NCBI RefSeq assembly: GCF_947503415.1
Contig: NZ_CANNDS010000001.1
Location: forward strand, 744,001 to 808,000
DNA from: an uncultured Tateyamaria sp.
Lineage (GTDB): Bacteria; Pseudomonadota; Alphaproteobacteria; Rhodobacterales; Rhodobacteraceae
Direction of reading: 5' to 3'
DNA: 64,000 bases
Position numbers and translations under genes: made by a program. Positions 23,677-32,958 of this stretch are shown in pieces (positions within the stretch are counted from its first letter, which is position 1; each line of letters starts with the position of its first letter). Below the pieces are notes generated by a model. It searched no databases, was not told the origin of the DNA, and worked only from the letters and a program-made list of their open reading frames with translations.

Positions 23677-26201
23677 GCCTTGCCACCTCTGCCCGTTTTG
23701 CCCGCCGCGAGTTGCGGGGCGGCCTGCGCGGCTTTCGCATCTTTCTGGCGTGCCTCGCCCTTGGGGTCGCCGCGATTGCCGCTGTCGGGTCCGTCCGCTC
23801 CGCCATCGAGGCTGGCTTGGCACGCGAAGGCGCGGCGCTGTTGGGCGGCGATGCCGAGATGGACTTCACCTACCGCTTTGCCAGCGACGCGGAACGCGCC
23901 TGGATGGAAGACGTGGCCGACGACGTGTCTGAAATCGCGGACTTCAGATCCATGGCCGTGGTCGAGCGCGGGGGCGAGACCGAACGCGGTCTCACGCAAA
24001 TCAAGGCCGTCGACAGCGCCTACCCCCTCGTTGGCGCGGTTGAGCTTGATCCCGCGATGTCCTTGCCAGACGCATTGGCCGGAACCGGTGGGCGACCCGG
24101 CGCGGTGATGGAACGCGCGCTGATCGACCGGCTTGGGCTGGCTGTGGGTGACGTGTTTCGGCTTGGAACACAGGACTTTGTGCTGATGGCGACGCTGGCA
24201 CGCGAACCGGACAGCGCGGCGGGCGGCTTTGCCCTTGGACCGCGCACCATCGTGTTGCGGACATCGCTTGAGAACGCGCAGCTGTTGGCGGCTGGCACGC
24301 TGTTCAATTCCAAATACCGGCTCAAACTGCCAGCCGGCACTGATCTGGAAGCATTGGAAACGCAGGCCCGCGATCAATTCGAAGCGACCGGAATGCGCTG
24401 GACGGATGCGCGCAACGGCGCACCGGGTGTGGCAGAGTTCGTGGACCGGTTGGGCGCATTTCTGGTGCTTGTCGGCTTGTCCGGCCTTGCCGTGGGCGGT
24501 GTCGGAGTGTCAGCCGCCGTGCGCGCGTATCTGGCGGGCAAGACAAGCGTCATTGCCACCTTGCGCACATTGGGGGCAGAACGCAGCACGATCTTTCAAA
24601 CCTATTTCATCCAGATTGGTGCCCTTTCGCTTCTGGGCATTGTCATCGGTCTGGGACTCGGTGCCCTTGTGCCCATCGCCCTTGCCCCGGTGATCGAGGC
24701 GCGGCTGCCGATCCCGGCCAGCTTCGCACTCTATCCCGTTCCCCTGATTGAGGCTGCAATCTATGGCCTGCTCACGGCCTTTGTCTTTACGCTGTGGCCG
24801 CTGGCACGGGCCGAGGATGTCCGTGCAGCCACCCTGTTCCGCGACGCGCTGGACAAGGCACGGCTCTTGCCCCGCGCGGGCTACCTGCTTTGGATCGCCG
24901 CTGGTCTGGGTGCGTTGATCGGCTTGGCGGGTGTCTTTTCCGGCACATGGCGGCTGACACTGTGGACGGCTGGCGGCATCGCCTTTGCGCTGGGTCTGCT
25001 GGCACTTGCGGCCACTTTGATCCGCTTTCTGTCACGCGTACTCGCGCCACGGGCCAAGGGGCGGCCTGCCATGCGGTGGGCGCTTGGGGCCATCTCGGGC
25101 ACACGCGAAGGGGCCGCTTCCGTGGTCTTGTCGCTGGGTCTTGGCCTGTCGGTCCTGGCCGCCGTGGGGCAGATCGACGGCAATCTGCGCAACGCCATCT
25201 CCGGCAATCTGCCCGAGGTCGCGCCCAGCTATTTCTTCGTCGATATCCAGCGCGACCAGATGGCAGGCTACACCGAGCGGTTGGAAAACGATGCGGGCGT
25301 CAGCCGCATCGACAGCGCGCCGATGCTGCGCGGCATCATCACCCAGATCAATGGCCAACGGGCCGCAGACGTCGCAGGCGATCACTGGGTCCTGTCGGGC
25401 GACCGGGGCATCACCTATTCCGAAACCCCGTCCGAAAACACACGCATCACCGACGGTGCATGGTGGCCCGAGAACTACTCAGGCGCACCGCAAATCAGCT
25501 TTGCCGCCGAAGAGGCCGAAGAGATGGGCCTGTCCATCGGCGACAGCATGACCATCAACATCCTTGGCCGCGACATCACCGGCACGATCACATCCTTCCG
25601 CGAGGTCGACTTTTCCACAGCCGGCATCGGCTTCATCCTGTCGATGAACCCGAGCGCCTTGCAGGGCGCGCCACACACATTCATTTCGACCGTCTATGCG
25701 ACGGACGGGGCAGAAACCCAGATCCTGCGTGACATCGCCAATGCCTATCCCAACGTGACGGCCATCCGCGTGCGCGACGCCATCGACCGGGTCAGCGAAG
25801 TGCTGTCCGGACTGGCCGCGGCCACCTCCTACGGCGCGGCGGCCACCCTTCTGACCGGCTTTCTGGTCTTGATCGGGGCAGCCGCTGCGGGCACCCAAGC
25901 GCGCACCTACGAAGCCGCCGTTTTGAAAACACTGGGGGCCACCCGCCGTCGCATCCTGATCAGCTTTGCAACCCGGGCCGCCCTTCTTGGCCTTGGTGCC
26001 GGGGCCGTGGCACTGGCCGCAGGCATTGCAGGCGGATGGGCCGTCAGCAATTTCGTCATGGAAACGGATTTCACGGTGATCTGGCCCTCAGCCCTTGCCA
26101 TCATCATCGGTGGGGTCACGGCAACCCTTCTTGCCGGTCTCGCCTTTGCCTGGGGTCCGCTCGCCGCGCGCCCCGCCCAGGTTCTGCGCGGGCGCGAATA
26201 A
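23673..26201 (+). CDS. FtsX-like ABC permease (YbbP type)
   Basis: 842 residues. An N-terminal span is followed by a large periplasmic domain, then blocks of membrane segments near residues 255-400, 410-450 and 700-830, giving two FtsX domains. GAERSTIFQTYFIQIGALSLLGI and LGATRRRILISFATRAALLG are the typical FtsX coupling helices. With the ATPase at 22984 it forms the transporter next to tesA. In E. coli the equivalent YbbAP has been proposed to act on lipids or hydrophobic molecules in the envelope; the substrate here is not known. Confidence 0.9.
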   Translation: MSLATSARFARRELRGGLRGFRIFLACLALGVAAIAAVGSVRSAIEAGLAREGAALLGGDAEMDFTYRFASDAERAWMEDVADDVSEIADFRSMAVVERGGETERGLTQIKAVDSAYPLVGAVELDPAMSLPDALAGTGGRPGAVMERALIDRLGLAVGDVFRLGTQDFVLMATLAREPDSAAGGFALGPRTIVLRTSLENAQLLAAGTLFNSKYRLKLPAGTDLEALETQARDQFEATGMRWTDARNGAPGVAEFVDRLGAFLVLVGLSGLAVGGVGVSAAVRAYLAGKTSVIATLRTLGAERSTIFQTYFIQIGALSLLGIVIGLGLGALVPIALAPVIEARLPIPASFALYPVPLIEAAIYGLLTAFVFTLWPLARAEDVRAATLFRDALDKARLLPRAGYLLWIAAGLGALIGLAGVFSGTWRLTLWTAGGIAFALGLLALAATLIRFLSRVLAPRAKGRPAMRWALGAISGTREGAASVVLSLGLGLSVLAAVGQIDGNLRNAISGNLPEVAPSYFFVDIQRDQMAGYTERLENDAGVSRIDSAPMLRGIITQINGQRAADVAGDHWVLSGDRGITYSETPSENTRITDGAWWPENYSGAPQISFAAEEAEEMGLSIGDSMTINILGRDITGTITSFREVDFSTAGIGFILSMNPSALQGAPHTFISTVYATDGAETQILRDIANAYPNVTAIRVRDAIDRVSEVLSGLAAATSYGAAATLLTGFLVLIGAAAAGTQARTYEAAVLKTLGATRRRILISFATRAALLGLGAGAVALAAGIAGGWAVSNFVMETDFTVIWPSALAIIIGGVTATLLAGLAFAWGPLAARPAQVLRGRE

Positions 26202-26269
26202 GCCCCGTTGCGGCGGTGCAGCAAGACATGGCACATCTATCGCGCGCAATGGAATCAAGGACCCGCCCG

Positions 26270-27139
26270 ATGACCGATCAATTGCCCATGGCCGTCACAG
26301 CGCCCCTGTCACAGGCGCAGAAAACCCAGATCATCAACCTGATCCGTCGCGCCGCCCGGGCCGAGATCATGCCCCGCTTCCGCCGCCTCGACGCAGGTGA
26401 CATCGACACCAAGAAGGACGAAACCGATCTGGTGACGCAAGCCGATACTGCAGCCGAGGCGATGATCACGCGCGGTCTGCAAATGGCCTTCCCCCACGCC
26501 CTCGTCATCGGGGAAGAAGCCGTATCCGCCAAACCAGACCTGCTGAACGGCGTGGGTGAGGCGGAACTGTGCTTTATCATCGACCCCGTGGACGGCACGT
26601 GGAACTTCGCCAAGGGCATGCCGCTCTTTGGCACGATGGTGTCGGTGTGCCGGTTCGGACAGCCCGTCTTTGGGCTGATCTACGATCCCGTCGGCAACGA
26701 TCTGATCATGGCCGACAACACCAGCCCCGCCCAATGGCTCACCCAAACGGGCCGGGTGCGCGCCATCCAGACAGCCAAGCCAAAACCGCTCGATCAACTG
26801 GCGGGGTACATGCACATCCGGCTGATGCCCCCCGCGGATCGCGCCCTCATGTGGACCAAGGTGGGAGCCATCGCCCATGCCGGGTCACTGCGCTGTTCGG
26901 CCCATGAATACCGACTGGTCGCAACCGGAGCGGTGGACTTCGTGCTGTCCGGCCACCTGAACAGTTGGGACCATGCCGCGGGCGTGCTCATCTGCCAGCA
27001 GGCGGGCGGCAAGGCGGCGATGCTGGACGGATCGGACTACAACGCCACGGTCGACAGCGGCTACTTGCTGACCGCGTCGTCCGAACAAGTGTGGGAGATC
27101 GCCGCCCGGCAGTTCGGCGACCTGATGTCAGACGCATGA
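26270..27139 (+). CDS. inositol monophosphatase / histidinol-phosphatase family protein
   Basis: 289 residues from ATG 26270, with AAGGA 8 nt upstream; the frame opens far upstream inside the FtsX gene. Metal-site motifs are DETDLVTQADTAAE, IGEEAVSA, IDPVDGTWNFAKGMPLFG (DPxDGT) and the C-terminal HLNSWDHAAGVLICQQAGG (WDxAAG). The family dephosphorylates small sugar or polyol phosphates; the exact substrate (inositol-1-P, histidinol-P or PAP) cannot be decided. It is coupled by ATGA to the next gene. Confidence 0.9.
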   Translation: MTDQLPMAVTAPLSQAQKTQIINLIRRAARAEIMPRFRRLDAGDIDTKKDETDLVTQADTAAEAMITRGLQMAFPHALVIGEEAVSAKPDLLNGVGEAELCFIIDPVDGTWNFAKGMPLFGTMVSVCRFGQPVFGLIYDPVGNDLIMADNTSPAQWLTQTGRVRAIQTAKPKPLDQLAGYMHIRLMPPADRALMWTKVGAIAHAGSLRCSAHEYRLVATGAVDFVLSGHLNSWDHAAGVLICQQAGGKAAMLDGSDYNATVDSGYLLTASSEQVWEIAARQFGDLMSDA

Positions 27140-27675
27140 CGCCCTGGTTCTTCGGCTATGGCAGCCTCGTCAACCGCGCCACGCACGACTACCCGCAGGC
27201 GCAACAGGCCACGCTGCGAGGCTGGCGACGCACATGGGTGCGGACCGCGTTGCGCGACGTGGTGTTTCTGTCGGTGCACGAGGCGCCGGGGCACAGCATC
27301 GACGGGCTGATCGCCTCCGTCCCGGGCGCGGATTGGGCAGCACTTGATCAGCGTGAAAGCGGGTACAACCGGATCGACGCCAGCCATGCCGTGCATCACG
27401 GGGCAGATGCAGGCGACATTGCCGTCTACCAGGTGCCACAAGAATCCCAACGCATGGGCGGCGATCACCGCATCCTTCTCAGCTATCTCGACGTCGTGGT
27501 GCAGGGCTTTGTGCGCGAATTCGGTCAGGCGGGCGCAGAGCACTTCTTTGCCACCACCGACGGGTGGGAGACACAGGTGCATGACGACCGCGCCGCTCCG
27601 CTCTATCCCCGCGCTCAGGTGCTGACGGCGCAGGAACGGGCGCTCACCGATCGCCTACTTGCGCAGGTTCAGTAG
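27136..27675 (+). CDS. gamma-glutamylcyclotransferase-like protein
   Basis: 179 residues from ATG 27136, overlapping the upstream stop by 4 nt. WFFGYGSLVNRATHDY contains the YGSL substrate pocket of the GGCT/ChaC fold; LRGWRRTWVR and DQRESGYNRID (with the catalytic glutamate) also match. Such enzymes release 5-oxoproline from gamma-glutamyl compounds. The last 21 nt overlap the convergent MATE gene. Confidence 0.82.
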   Translation: MTPWFFGYGSLVNRATHDYPQAQQATLRGWRRTWVRTALRDVVFLSVHEAPGHSIDGLIASVPGADWAALDQRESGYNRIDASHAVHHGADAGDIAVYQVPQESQRMGGDHRILLSYLDVVVQGFVREFGQAGAEHFFATTDGWETQVHDDRAAPLYPRAQVLTAQERALTDRLLAQVQ

Positions 27676-29046
27676 GGACAAAAGCCGCCCCTCGCGGGCA
27701 AAGCTGTCACGCGTTACATCGCCGCCTTCCGCTGCGATCACGCGGCGCGCCAACACCCACGCAACGCTGCCAAAGACGACACCTGCCAACGCCTGCCCGA
27801 TCAGCACCCCCGGTGCCCCAAAAAGCTGCGCGCCGATCCAGACCAACGGGATCATAGCGACCGTATTGCGCCCCCAATTCATCCACGTGGAATAAAATGG
27901 GTGGCCCAGATTGTTGAACGCCGCATTGGCCACAAACAACACACCATTGAAGAAAAATAGCAGCGCAAGTGGGCCGCAGAACAGGAACACCAATTGCCGG
28001 GTCAGCCCCGTAGCGGCAAACAGATCAGCAATCGGCCCCCGCAGCACAAACAGCGCCCCCGCAATCACGAAAATCACAACCCCGGCAAAGATCAGCGCCG
28101 CGTTGAACCCCGACCGCACCCGGTCATGCCGCCCCGCGCCAAAGTTCTGACCAAGGATCGGCCCGACAGCACCCGACAGGGCAAAGATCACGGCGAAGGA
28201 CAATGGCATAAGGCGCCCGACAATGGCCATCCCCGCCACGGCCTCCAGCCCGTATTGGGCCATGGAGCGCGTGACAATCGCCTGCCCCACGGGCGTCGCA
28301 AACTGGGTCAGGATGGCCGGAAACCCAATCGTCACAAGCGGCGGCAGGTCCCCGATCATGCCCGGTAGATCGGGACGCGGCAGGCCCCCATGATGGCGCA
28401 GGATCGGCAACAGGGCCGCAGCGCCAATCGCCACACGGGCCGCCACGGATGCAAGGGCGGCCCCGGTCAGGTCCAGCCCAAAGCCAAAGATCAGGATCGG
28501 ATCAAGCACCGCGTTGACACCGCCACCCCAGATGGTCGCCATCATGGCCCGCCGCGCATCGCCATAGGCGCGCAGAACGGCGCTGCCCATCATGCCCACC
28601 ACAAGAAATGGCAGCGAGGGAACGATGATCTGCAGATACCCCTCGGCCAGCGCCGCCGTCTCTCCGGTCGCACCGATCCAGGACACGAAGGTCGGGATGT
28701 TCCACCAGACAAAGGCGGAAAACAGCACGCCAAAGCCCACACCATAGGCCAGCCCATGCGCACTGCGCGATTTGGCCCGATCCGTATCGCCAGACCCAAG
28801 ATCGCGCGCCACAAGCGCGCCGACAGCAATCGCCATGCCAATGGAAAAGGACGTGGTGAAAAACAGGATCGACCCGGCGTATCCCACAGCGGCAGCAAGT
28901 TCCGCCTTGCCTAGCATCGAGATGAAAACCATGTCGATGAAGTCCACCAGAAACACTGCCATCAACCCGATGGTCGAGGTCAGGGACATCACACTCACAT
29001 GGCGCAAAAGCGACCCGGACAGGAACTTTGCCTGCCCGTCAGCCAC
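27655..29046 (-). CDS. MATE-family multidrug/Na+ efflux transporter
   Basis: 463 residues with about twelve membrane segments in two similar halves. Typical MATE stretches are VDFIDMVFISMLGKAELAAAVGYA in span 1-2 and ATPVGQAIVTRSMAQYGLEAVAGMAIVGR near the start of the second half, plus LGQNFGAGRHDRVRSG. The start is a GTG at 29046 with AAGGAA upstream. It exports cationic drugs or metabolites in exchange for protons or sodium; the substrate is unknown. Its 3' end overlaps the convergent cyclotransferase gene by 21 nt. Confidence 0.92.
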   Translation of the reverse strand: MADGQAKFLSGSLLRHVSVMSLTSTIGLMAVFLVDFIDMVFISMLGKAELAAAVGYAGSILFFTTSFSIGMAIAVGALVARDLGSGDTDRAKSRSAHGLAYGVGFGVLFSAFVWWNIPTFVSWIGATGETAALAEGYLQIIVPSLPFLVVGMMGSAVLRAYGDARRAMMATIWGGGVNAVLDPILIFGFGLDLTGAALASVAARVAIGAAALLPILRHHGGLPRPDLPGMIGDLPPLVTIGFPAILTQFATPVGQAIVTRSMAQYGLEAVAGMAIVGRLMPLSFAVIFALSGAVGPILGQNFGAGRHDRVRSGFNAALIFAGVVIFVIAGALFVLRGPIADLFAATGLTRQLVFLFCGPLALLFFFNGVLFVANAAFNNLGHPFYSTWMNWGRNTVAMIPLVWIGAQLFGAPGVLIGQALAGVVFGSVAWVLARRVIAAEGGDVTRDSFAREGRLLSLLNLRK

Positions 29047-29151
29047 GGCCGGATTCCTTCATCTTGCCAGGAAAGCTCCACCCCATTGCCCGGCAGGCGG
29101 CTGTGCCGCCATAAGGGGAGGGCCGCTTTGTCAAAGCGCCCCCCGCACGCA

Positions 29152-30477
29152 TCAGGCGCGGGCCTTCACAACCTGCAAGAGCGGCATCAGTGACGCCATG
29201 TCAGGCCCATGCCGCTGCCCGGTCAGGGCCATCCGCAAGGGCATGAAGAGCCCCCGTCCCTTGCGACCCGTCGCGGCTTTGACGGCACCGGTCCATTCAC
29301 CCCACGTGCTTGCATTGAACGGGCCATCCGGCAGCATTGCCATGGCTTCGGCCACGAAATCCTTGTCCTCATCCTCGATCACCGGATCGGTACCATCACG
29401 GCACAACGCCCACCACGGCGCGATGTCGGCGCGGGTGTCGATGTTTTCGCGGATGACGGACCAGAACGCGTCTTGCTGATCCGACGGCACTCCGGCGGCA
29501 TCAAGGTCAGACTGCACCGCCTCGACGGGCAGCGACTGCAAATACCGGGCGGTGAGCGGATTGATATCGGCCACGTCAAACTTGGTTGGTGCCGTGCCGA
29601 AATGACCAACGTCAAAGCCGTCAATCAGGCTTTCCATATCCATGCGCAACTCGACCGGATCAGACGACCCAAGGCGTGCAAGCAGGCTCAGGATCGCCAT
29701 CGGCTCAACCCCGTTGTCGCGCAGATCGCGCAAGGCCAGCGTGCCCAGACGTTTGGACAACGCCTCGCCTTGCGGGCCGGTCAACAACGAATGGTGGGCA
29801 AAGCTGGGGGCCGTGCCGCCCAAGGCTTCGATGATCTGAATTTGCGTGGCGGTGTTGGTCACGTGGTCCGATCCACGCACCACATGGGTCACGCCCATTT
29901 CGGTGTCATCGACCACCGACGCGATGGTATACAGCACTTGCCCATCGCCCCGGATCAGCACGGGGTCCGACACGCTGGCCGCATCAATGCTCACATCACC
30001 GATGATCCCATCGGTCCATTCAATGCGCTCGTGGTTCAACTTGAACCGCCACACGCCTTGGCCACGCTCTGCGCGCAGGGCCGCCTTTTCATCATCGCTC
30101 AGCGCAAGTGCTGCCCGGTCATAGACCGGCGGTTTACCCATGTTCAGCTGTTTCTTGCGCTTCAGGTCCAGCTCGGTCGGCGTCTCGAAGGCCTCGTAGA
30201 ACCGGCCAATCTCACGCAGTTTGTCAGCGGCAGCGGCATAGCGATCCAGCCGCTCGGACTGACGCTCCACCCGGTCCCAATGCAGGCCCAGCCACTCCAG
30301 ATCCTGTTTGATCGCATCGACATATTCTTCCTTCGACCGCTCTGGGTCCGTGTCGTCGATGCGCAGGATGAACGTCCCACCGGCCTTGCGCGCGATCAGG
30401 TAGTTCATCAGGGCCGTCCGCAGGTTTCCCACATGGATGTAGCCGGTGGGGGACGGGGCGAAACGTGTGGTGGTCAT
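29152..30477 (-). CDS. gltX: glutamate-tRNA ligase
   Basis: 441 residues from ATG 30477; the frame extends to 30555 without support. TTTRFAPSPTGYIHVGNLRTAL carries the HIGH-type motif (HVGN), FILRIDDTDPERSKEEY is the substrate region, and GEALSKRLG is the KMSKS equivalent. The C-terminal anticodon domain is present. It charges tRNA-Glu. Many alphaproteobacteria have two GltX enzymes, one also charging tRNA-Gln for later amidation, and I cannot tell which this is. The DUF1801 gene immediately upstream ends at 30531. Confidence 0.95.
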   Translation of the reverse strand: MTTTRFAPSPTGYIHVGNLRTALMNYLIARKAGGTFILRIDDTDPERSKEEYVDAIKQDLEWLGLHWDRVERQSERLDRYAAAADKLREIGRFYEAFETPTELDLKRKKQLNMGKPPVYDRAALALSDDEKAALRAERGQGVWRFKLNHERIEWTDGIIGDVSIDAASVSDPVLIRGDGQVLYTIASVVDDTEMGVTHVVRGSDHVTNTATQIQIIEALGGTAPSFAHHSLLTGPQGEALSKRLGTLALRDLRDNGVEPMAILSLLARLGSSDPVELRMDMESLIDGFDVGHFGTAPTKFDVADINPLTARYLQSLPVEAVQSDLDAAGVPSDQQDAFWSVIRENIDTRADIAPWWALCRDGTDPVIEDEDKDFVAEAMAMLPDGPFNASTWGEWTGAVKAATGRKGRGLFMPLRMALTGQRHGPDMASLMPLLQVVKARA

Positions 30478-30530
30478 GGCAGTCTCCGAAGGTTGCGCCT
30501 GCCTTGTCACAGGGGCCGCGCCTTGTCCAG

Positions 30531-30962
30531 TTAAGCGCGGTCCCGCACCGGCCAATGGGTCGCCAGATCACGCAACCCGGCGGCGATCAATTCTCCCAGC
30601 ACATCCATGTCCACCCGTGCCAGCCGGGTGATGTACAAACAGGACTTGCCCTTCGAATGCGGCCCCAGACGATCCAGGATGGGCGCGAAATCGGCATAGC
30701 CCGGCATGATATAGACGCTCAGCTTGGCCTTGCGCGGCGCAAAGCCTGTTGCCATCCATGTCCCGGACCGACCCGAAGCATAGGTGTAATCATACGCACC
30801 ATAGCCCACGATACCGCCGGTCCAGACCTGCGCCTCAAAACCCGTCACACCGCGAAACAGAATGTCCAGCGCCCGCGCCTCGTCCCGGCGCAGCTCTGGT
30901 TCGACATCCGTGACCCAATCTTCGAACGGGGCCGCCAGTACCTTGGTTTTCGGCTCGGACAT
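30531..30962 (-). CDS. DUF1801-domain protein
   Basis: 143 residues. FEAQVWTGGIVGYGAYDYTYASG, WMATGFAPRKAKLSVYIMPGY and LGPHSKGKSCLYITRLARVDMDVL fit the DUF1801 (YdhG-like) fold, which resembles iron-chaperone frataxin-like proteins. No signal or membrane span. Function unknown. It lies just upstream of gltX on the same strand and is divergent from the MBL gene at 31063. Confidence 0.82.
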   Translation of the reverse strand: MSEPKTKVLAAPFEDWVTDVEPELRRDEARALDILFRGVTGFEAQVWTGGIVGYGAYDYTYASGRSGTWMATGFAPRKAKLSVYIMPGYADFAPILDRLGPHSKGKSCLYITRLARVDMDVLGELIAAGLRDLATHWPVRDRA

Positions 30963-31062
30963 GGGACCTCTCGCAAAAATGAACAGACCACCGTGCGTTG
31001 TGACGCGTGACTATGCGGCAGGCGGGCTATGTTGTGGTTCTCTGACAGGAAGGATAACACCC

Positions 31063-31992
31063 ATGTCCACACCCCCCAAATTCAACCGCCGCACGGCGCT
31101 GATGAGTGCAGCAGCGCTGCCTTTGGCCGCCGCAACCGCCACGCAGGCACGCGCCGCCGCCCCGATGCTTGGCGTGGCCCAGGCCCCGTTTCGCCGCGTA
31201 AAAGTCGGCAATTTCGAGGTGACCACGCTGCTGGCGGGCACACGGTCCGTTGACGACCCGCACAGCATCTTCGGCATGAACGTCGATAAGGAAACGTTCG
31301 ACGGCGTGTCGGCAGAGGCGGGCCTGTCCACGGACGCGGCCCAGTTCTTCTTTACGCCGACGCTTGTGAACAACGGGTCGGAACTGGTGCTGTTCGACAC
31401 CGGCCTGCAAGGCGCAGGCACCGTCGCCGCGATCGAGGCGGCAGGCTACACCGCAGATCAGGTGGACAAGGTTGTCATCACGCACATGCACGGCGACCAT
31501 ATCGGCGGCATCTCGACCGATGGCACACCGACCTTCGCCAACGCCGCCTACATGACAGGGGCGACCGAGTTTGATGCGTGGTCGGGCACCGGAAACGAGA
31601 ACTTCGATGGCAAAGTGGCTCCGCTGGCCGAACAGTTCACCATGCTGGACGATGGCGGGTCCGCCGCGTCCGGGATCACGGCCATGGCCGCCTTCGGGCA
31701 CACGCCGGGGCACATGGTCTACATGGTCGAAGACGGCGGCACGCAGCTGGTGATTGGCGCCGATTTTGCCAATCACTATGTCTGGTCTCTGGCCCATCCC
31801 GATTGGGAAGTGCGGTTCGACATGGACAAGGAAGCCGCAGCCGCGACACGCAAGAGCCTGCTTGACATGATGGCCACCGACCGCACCGCGTTTATCGGCT
31901 ATCACATGCCATGGCCCGGTATCGGCTATGTCGTTGGCAACGGCGAAGGCGGCTACCGGTACGAAGCACATAGCTATCAGCTGATGCTTTGA
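31063..31992 (+). CDS. exported MBL-fold metallohydrolase
   Basis: 309 residues from ATG 31063 (AGGAAGGA upstream); the frame extends far upstream. The N-terminus KFNRRTALMSAAALPLAAA ending ARA-AAP looks like a twin-arginine signal. The metallo-beta-lactamase core has VVITHMHGDHIGG, FGHTPGHMVY, VIGADFANHYV and the final histidine in FIGYHMPWPG. Likely substrates are lactones or other esters; family members include quorum-quenching lactonases, but nothing here proves that. It is convergent with the PHB-depolymerase-like gene, separated by two hairpins. Confidence 0.88.
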   Translation: MSTPPKFNRRTALMSAAALPLAAATATQARAAAPMLGVAQAPFRRVKVGNFEVTTLLAGTRSVDDPHSIFGMNVDKETFDGVSAEAGLSTDAAQFFFTPTLVNNGSELVLFDTGLQGAGTVAAIEAAGYTADQVDKVVITHMHGDHIGGISTDGTPTFANAAYMTGATEFDAWSGTGNENFDGKVAPLAEQFTMLDDGGSAASGITAMAAFGHTPGHMVYMVEDGGTQLVIGADFANHYVWSLAHPDWEVRFDMDKEAAAATRKSLLDMMATDRTAFIGYHMPWPGIGYVVGNGEGGYRYEAHSYQLML

Positions 31993-31999
31993 CCGGCGG

Positions 32000-32065
32000 G
32001 GCGGAGGACACCTCCGCCTTACAGTTTGAAAGACAGGACAAGGCGGACCAACAGGTCCGCCTTAC
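32000..32065. terminator. two GGCGGA-family hairpins between convergent genes
   Basis: Hairpin 1 is GGCGGAGG-ACA-CCTCCGCC (32000-32018) and hairpin 2 is GGCGGACC-AACA-GGTCCGCC (32042-32061). Both are followed by TTAC. The stop of the minus-strand gene at 32062 lies in the second copy. The third copy is at 2642. Confidence 0.6.
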
Positions 32066-32874
32066 ACTTTTCCAGCCACGCGCAACCGATCCCAGGCATA
32101 GCTCAGAAAACTGCGGCGGAACGAATGACCGCCCGGAAACGTGCAAAATTCAAGGACATCGCCTGCCGCATTGTCCTGACGCTGACAGCTGAGATCGTCT
32201 AGTGCCTCGCTGGTCTGAACGCCCCCGAACGCGCCCAAATCCCGGTACATCGCCAGAACTGCGGCCACATCGCCTTGGGTCGTGTCGCCAATCGGGCGGC
32301 CCGACAGGGGCACGGTGCGATCTGCGGTGCCATGGATGTGGATCACGCTGGCCGGGGCGGTGCACGTGTCGGGTGGGCCTTGCCAGAAGGTGCCCGACAC
32401 CGGGGCAAAGCCTGCAAACAGGCCCGGCCGGTTGCACGCCAATTCCCACGTCACCATGCCACCTGCCGAAAACCCCGACATCATGATCCGGTCCGGGTCG
32501 ACCCTGAAGCGCGTGGTGATATCCTCCACCACCGCATCGAAATACGCCATTTCGGTCGCGCCGGTGCTGTCCATGTCACTGGGGGAGCCGGGCAAATCCC
32601 AGTCCGGTCCTGCCGACTTCACGGCGACAAAGGCAAGGCCCATGTCCGACACCATCCGGCGCATGTTCATGTTGCGCATCGTGCCTTGTGCCGACCCGCG
32701 GTAGCCGTGGGCAAAAACAATCGCCCCCACCGGTGTCACCCCATCATGCCCCTCGGGCAGCGCGATCCGATAGTGCCGGTCGCCCAGAACGCAATCGGTG
32801 TCGGGGCCGCATGCCATCGCCGGGGCGCTGAGCAACAGTCCGGCAATGCAGGCAGAGAGAAGTCGAGCAATCAT
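32062..32874 (-). CDS. secreted polyhydroxybutyrate-depolymerase-like esterase (LpqC family)
   Basis: 270 residues with a Sec signal (LLSACIAGLLLSAPAMA). IVFAHGYRGSAQGTMRNM is the oxyanion region, MMSGFSAGGMVTWELAC the nucleophile elbow with Ser, and HIHGTADRTVPLSG carries the Asp/His-containing stretch. The final histidine is in FPGGHSFRRS. Six cysteines suggest disulfides in the periplasm. This is the LpqC/feruloyl-esterase-like class; the substrate could be a short polyester or a feruloyl-type ester. Confidence 0.84.
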   Translation of the reverse strand: MIARLLSACIAGLLLSAPAMACGPDTDCVLGDRHYRIALPEGHDGVTPVGAIVFAHGYRGSAQGTMRNMNMRRMVSDMGLAFVAVKSAGPDWDLPGSPSDMDSTGATEMAYFDAVVEDITTRFRVDPDRIMMSGFSAGGMVTWELACNRPGLFAGFAPVSGTFWQGPPDTCTAPASVIHIHGTADRTVPLSGRPIGDTTQGDVAAVLAMYRDLGAFGGVQTSEALDDLSCQRQDNAAGDVLEFCTFPGGHSFRRSFLSYAWDRLRVAGKV

Positions 32875-32958
32875 GTGTCACGGTCCGGCTTGGCAAAGGG
32901 TGTGTCCACCTTGCCCAGCTTGGCGTGTCCCGCAATTCACATGCCCGTGTCCGGCGCT

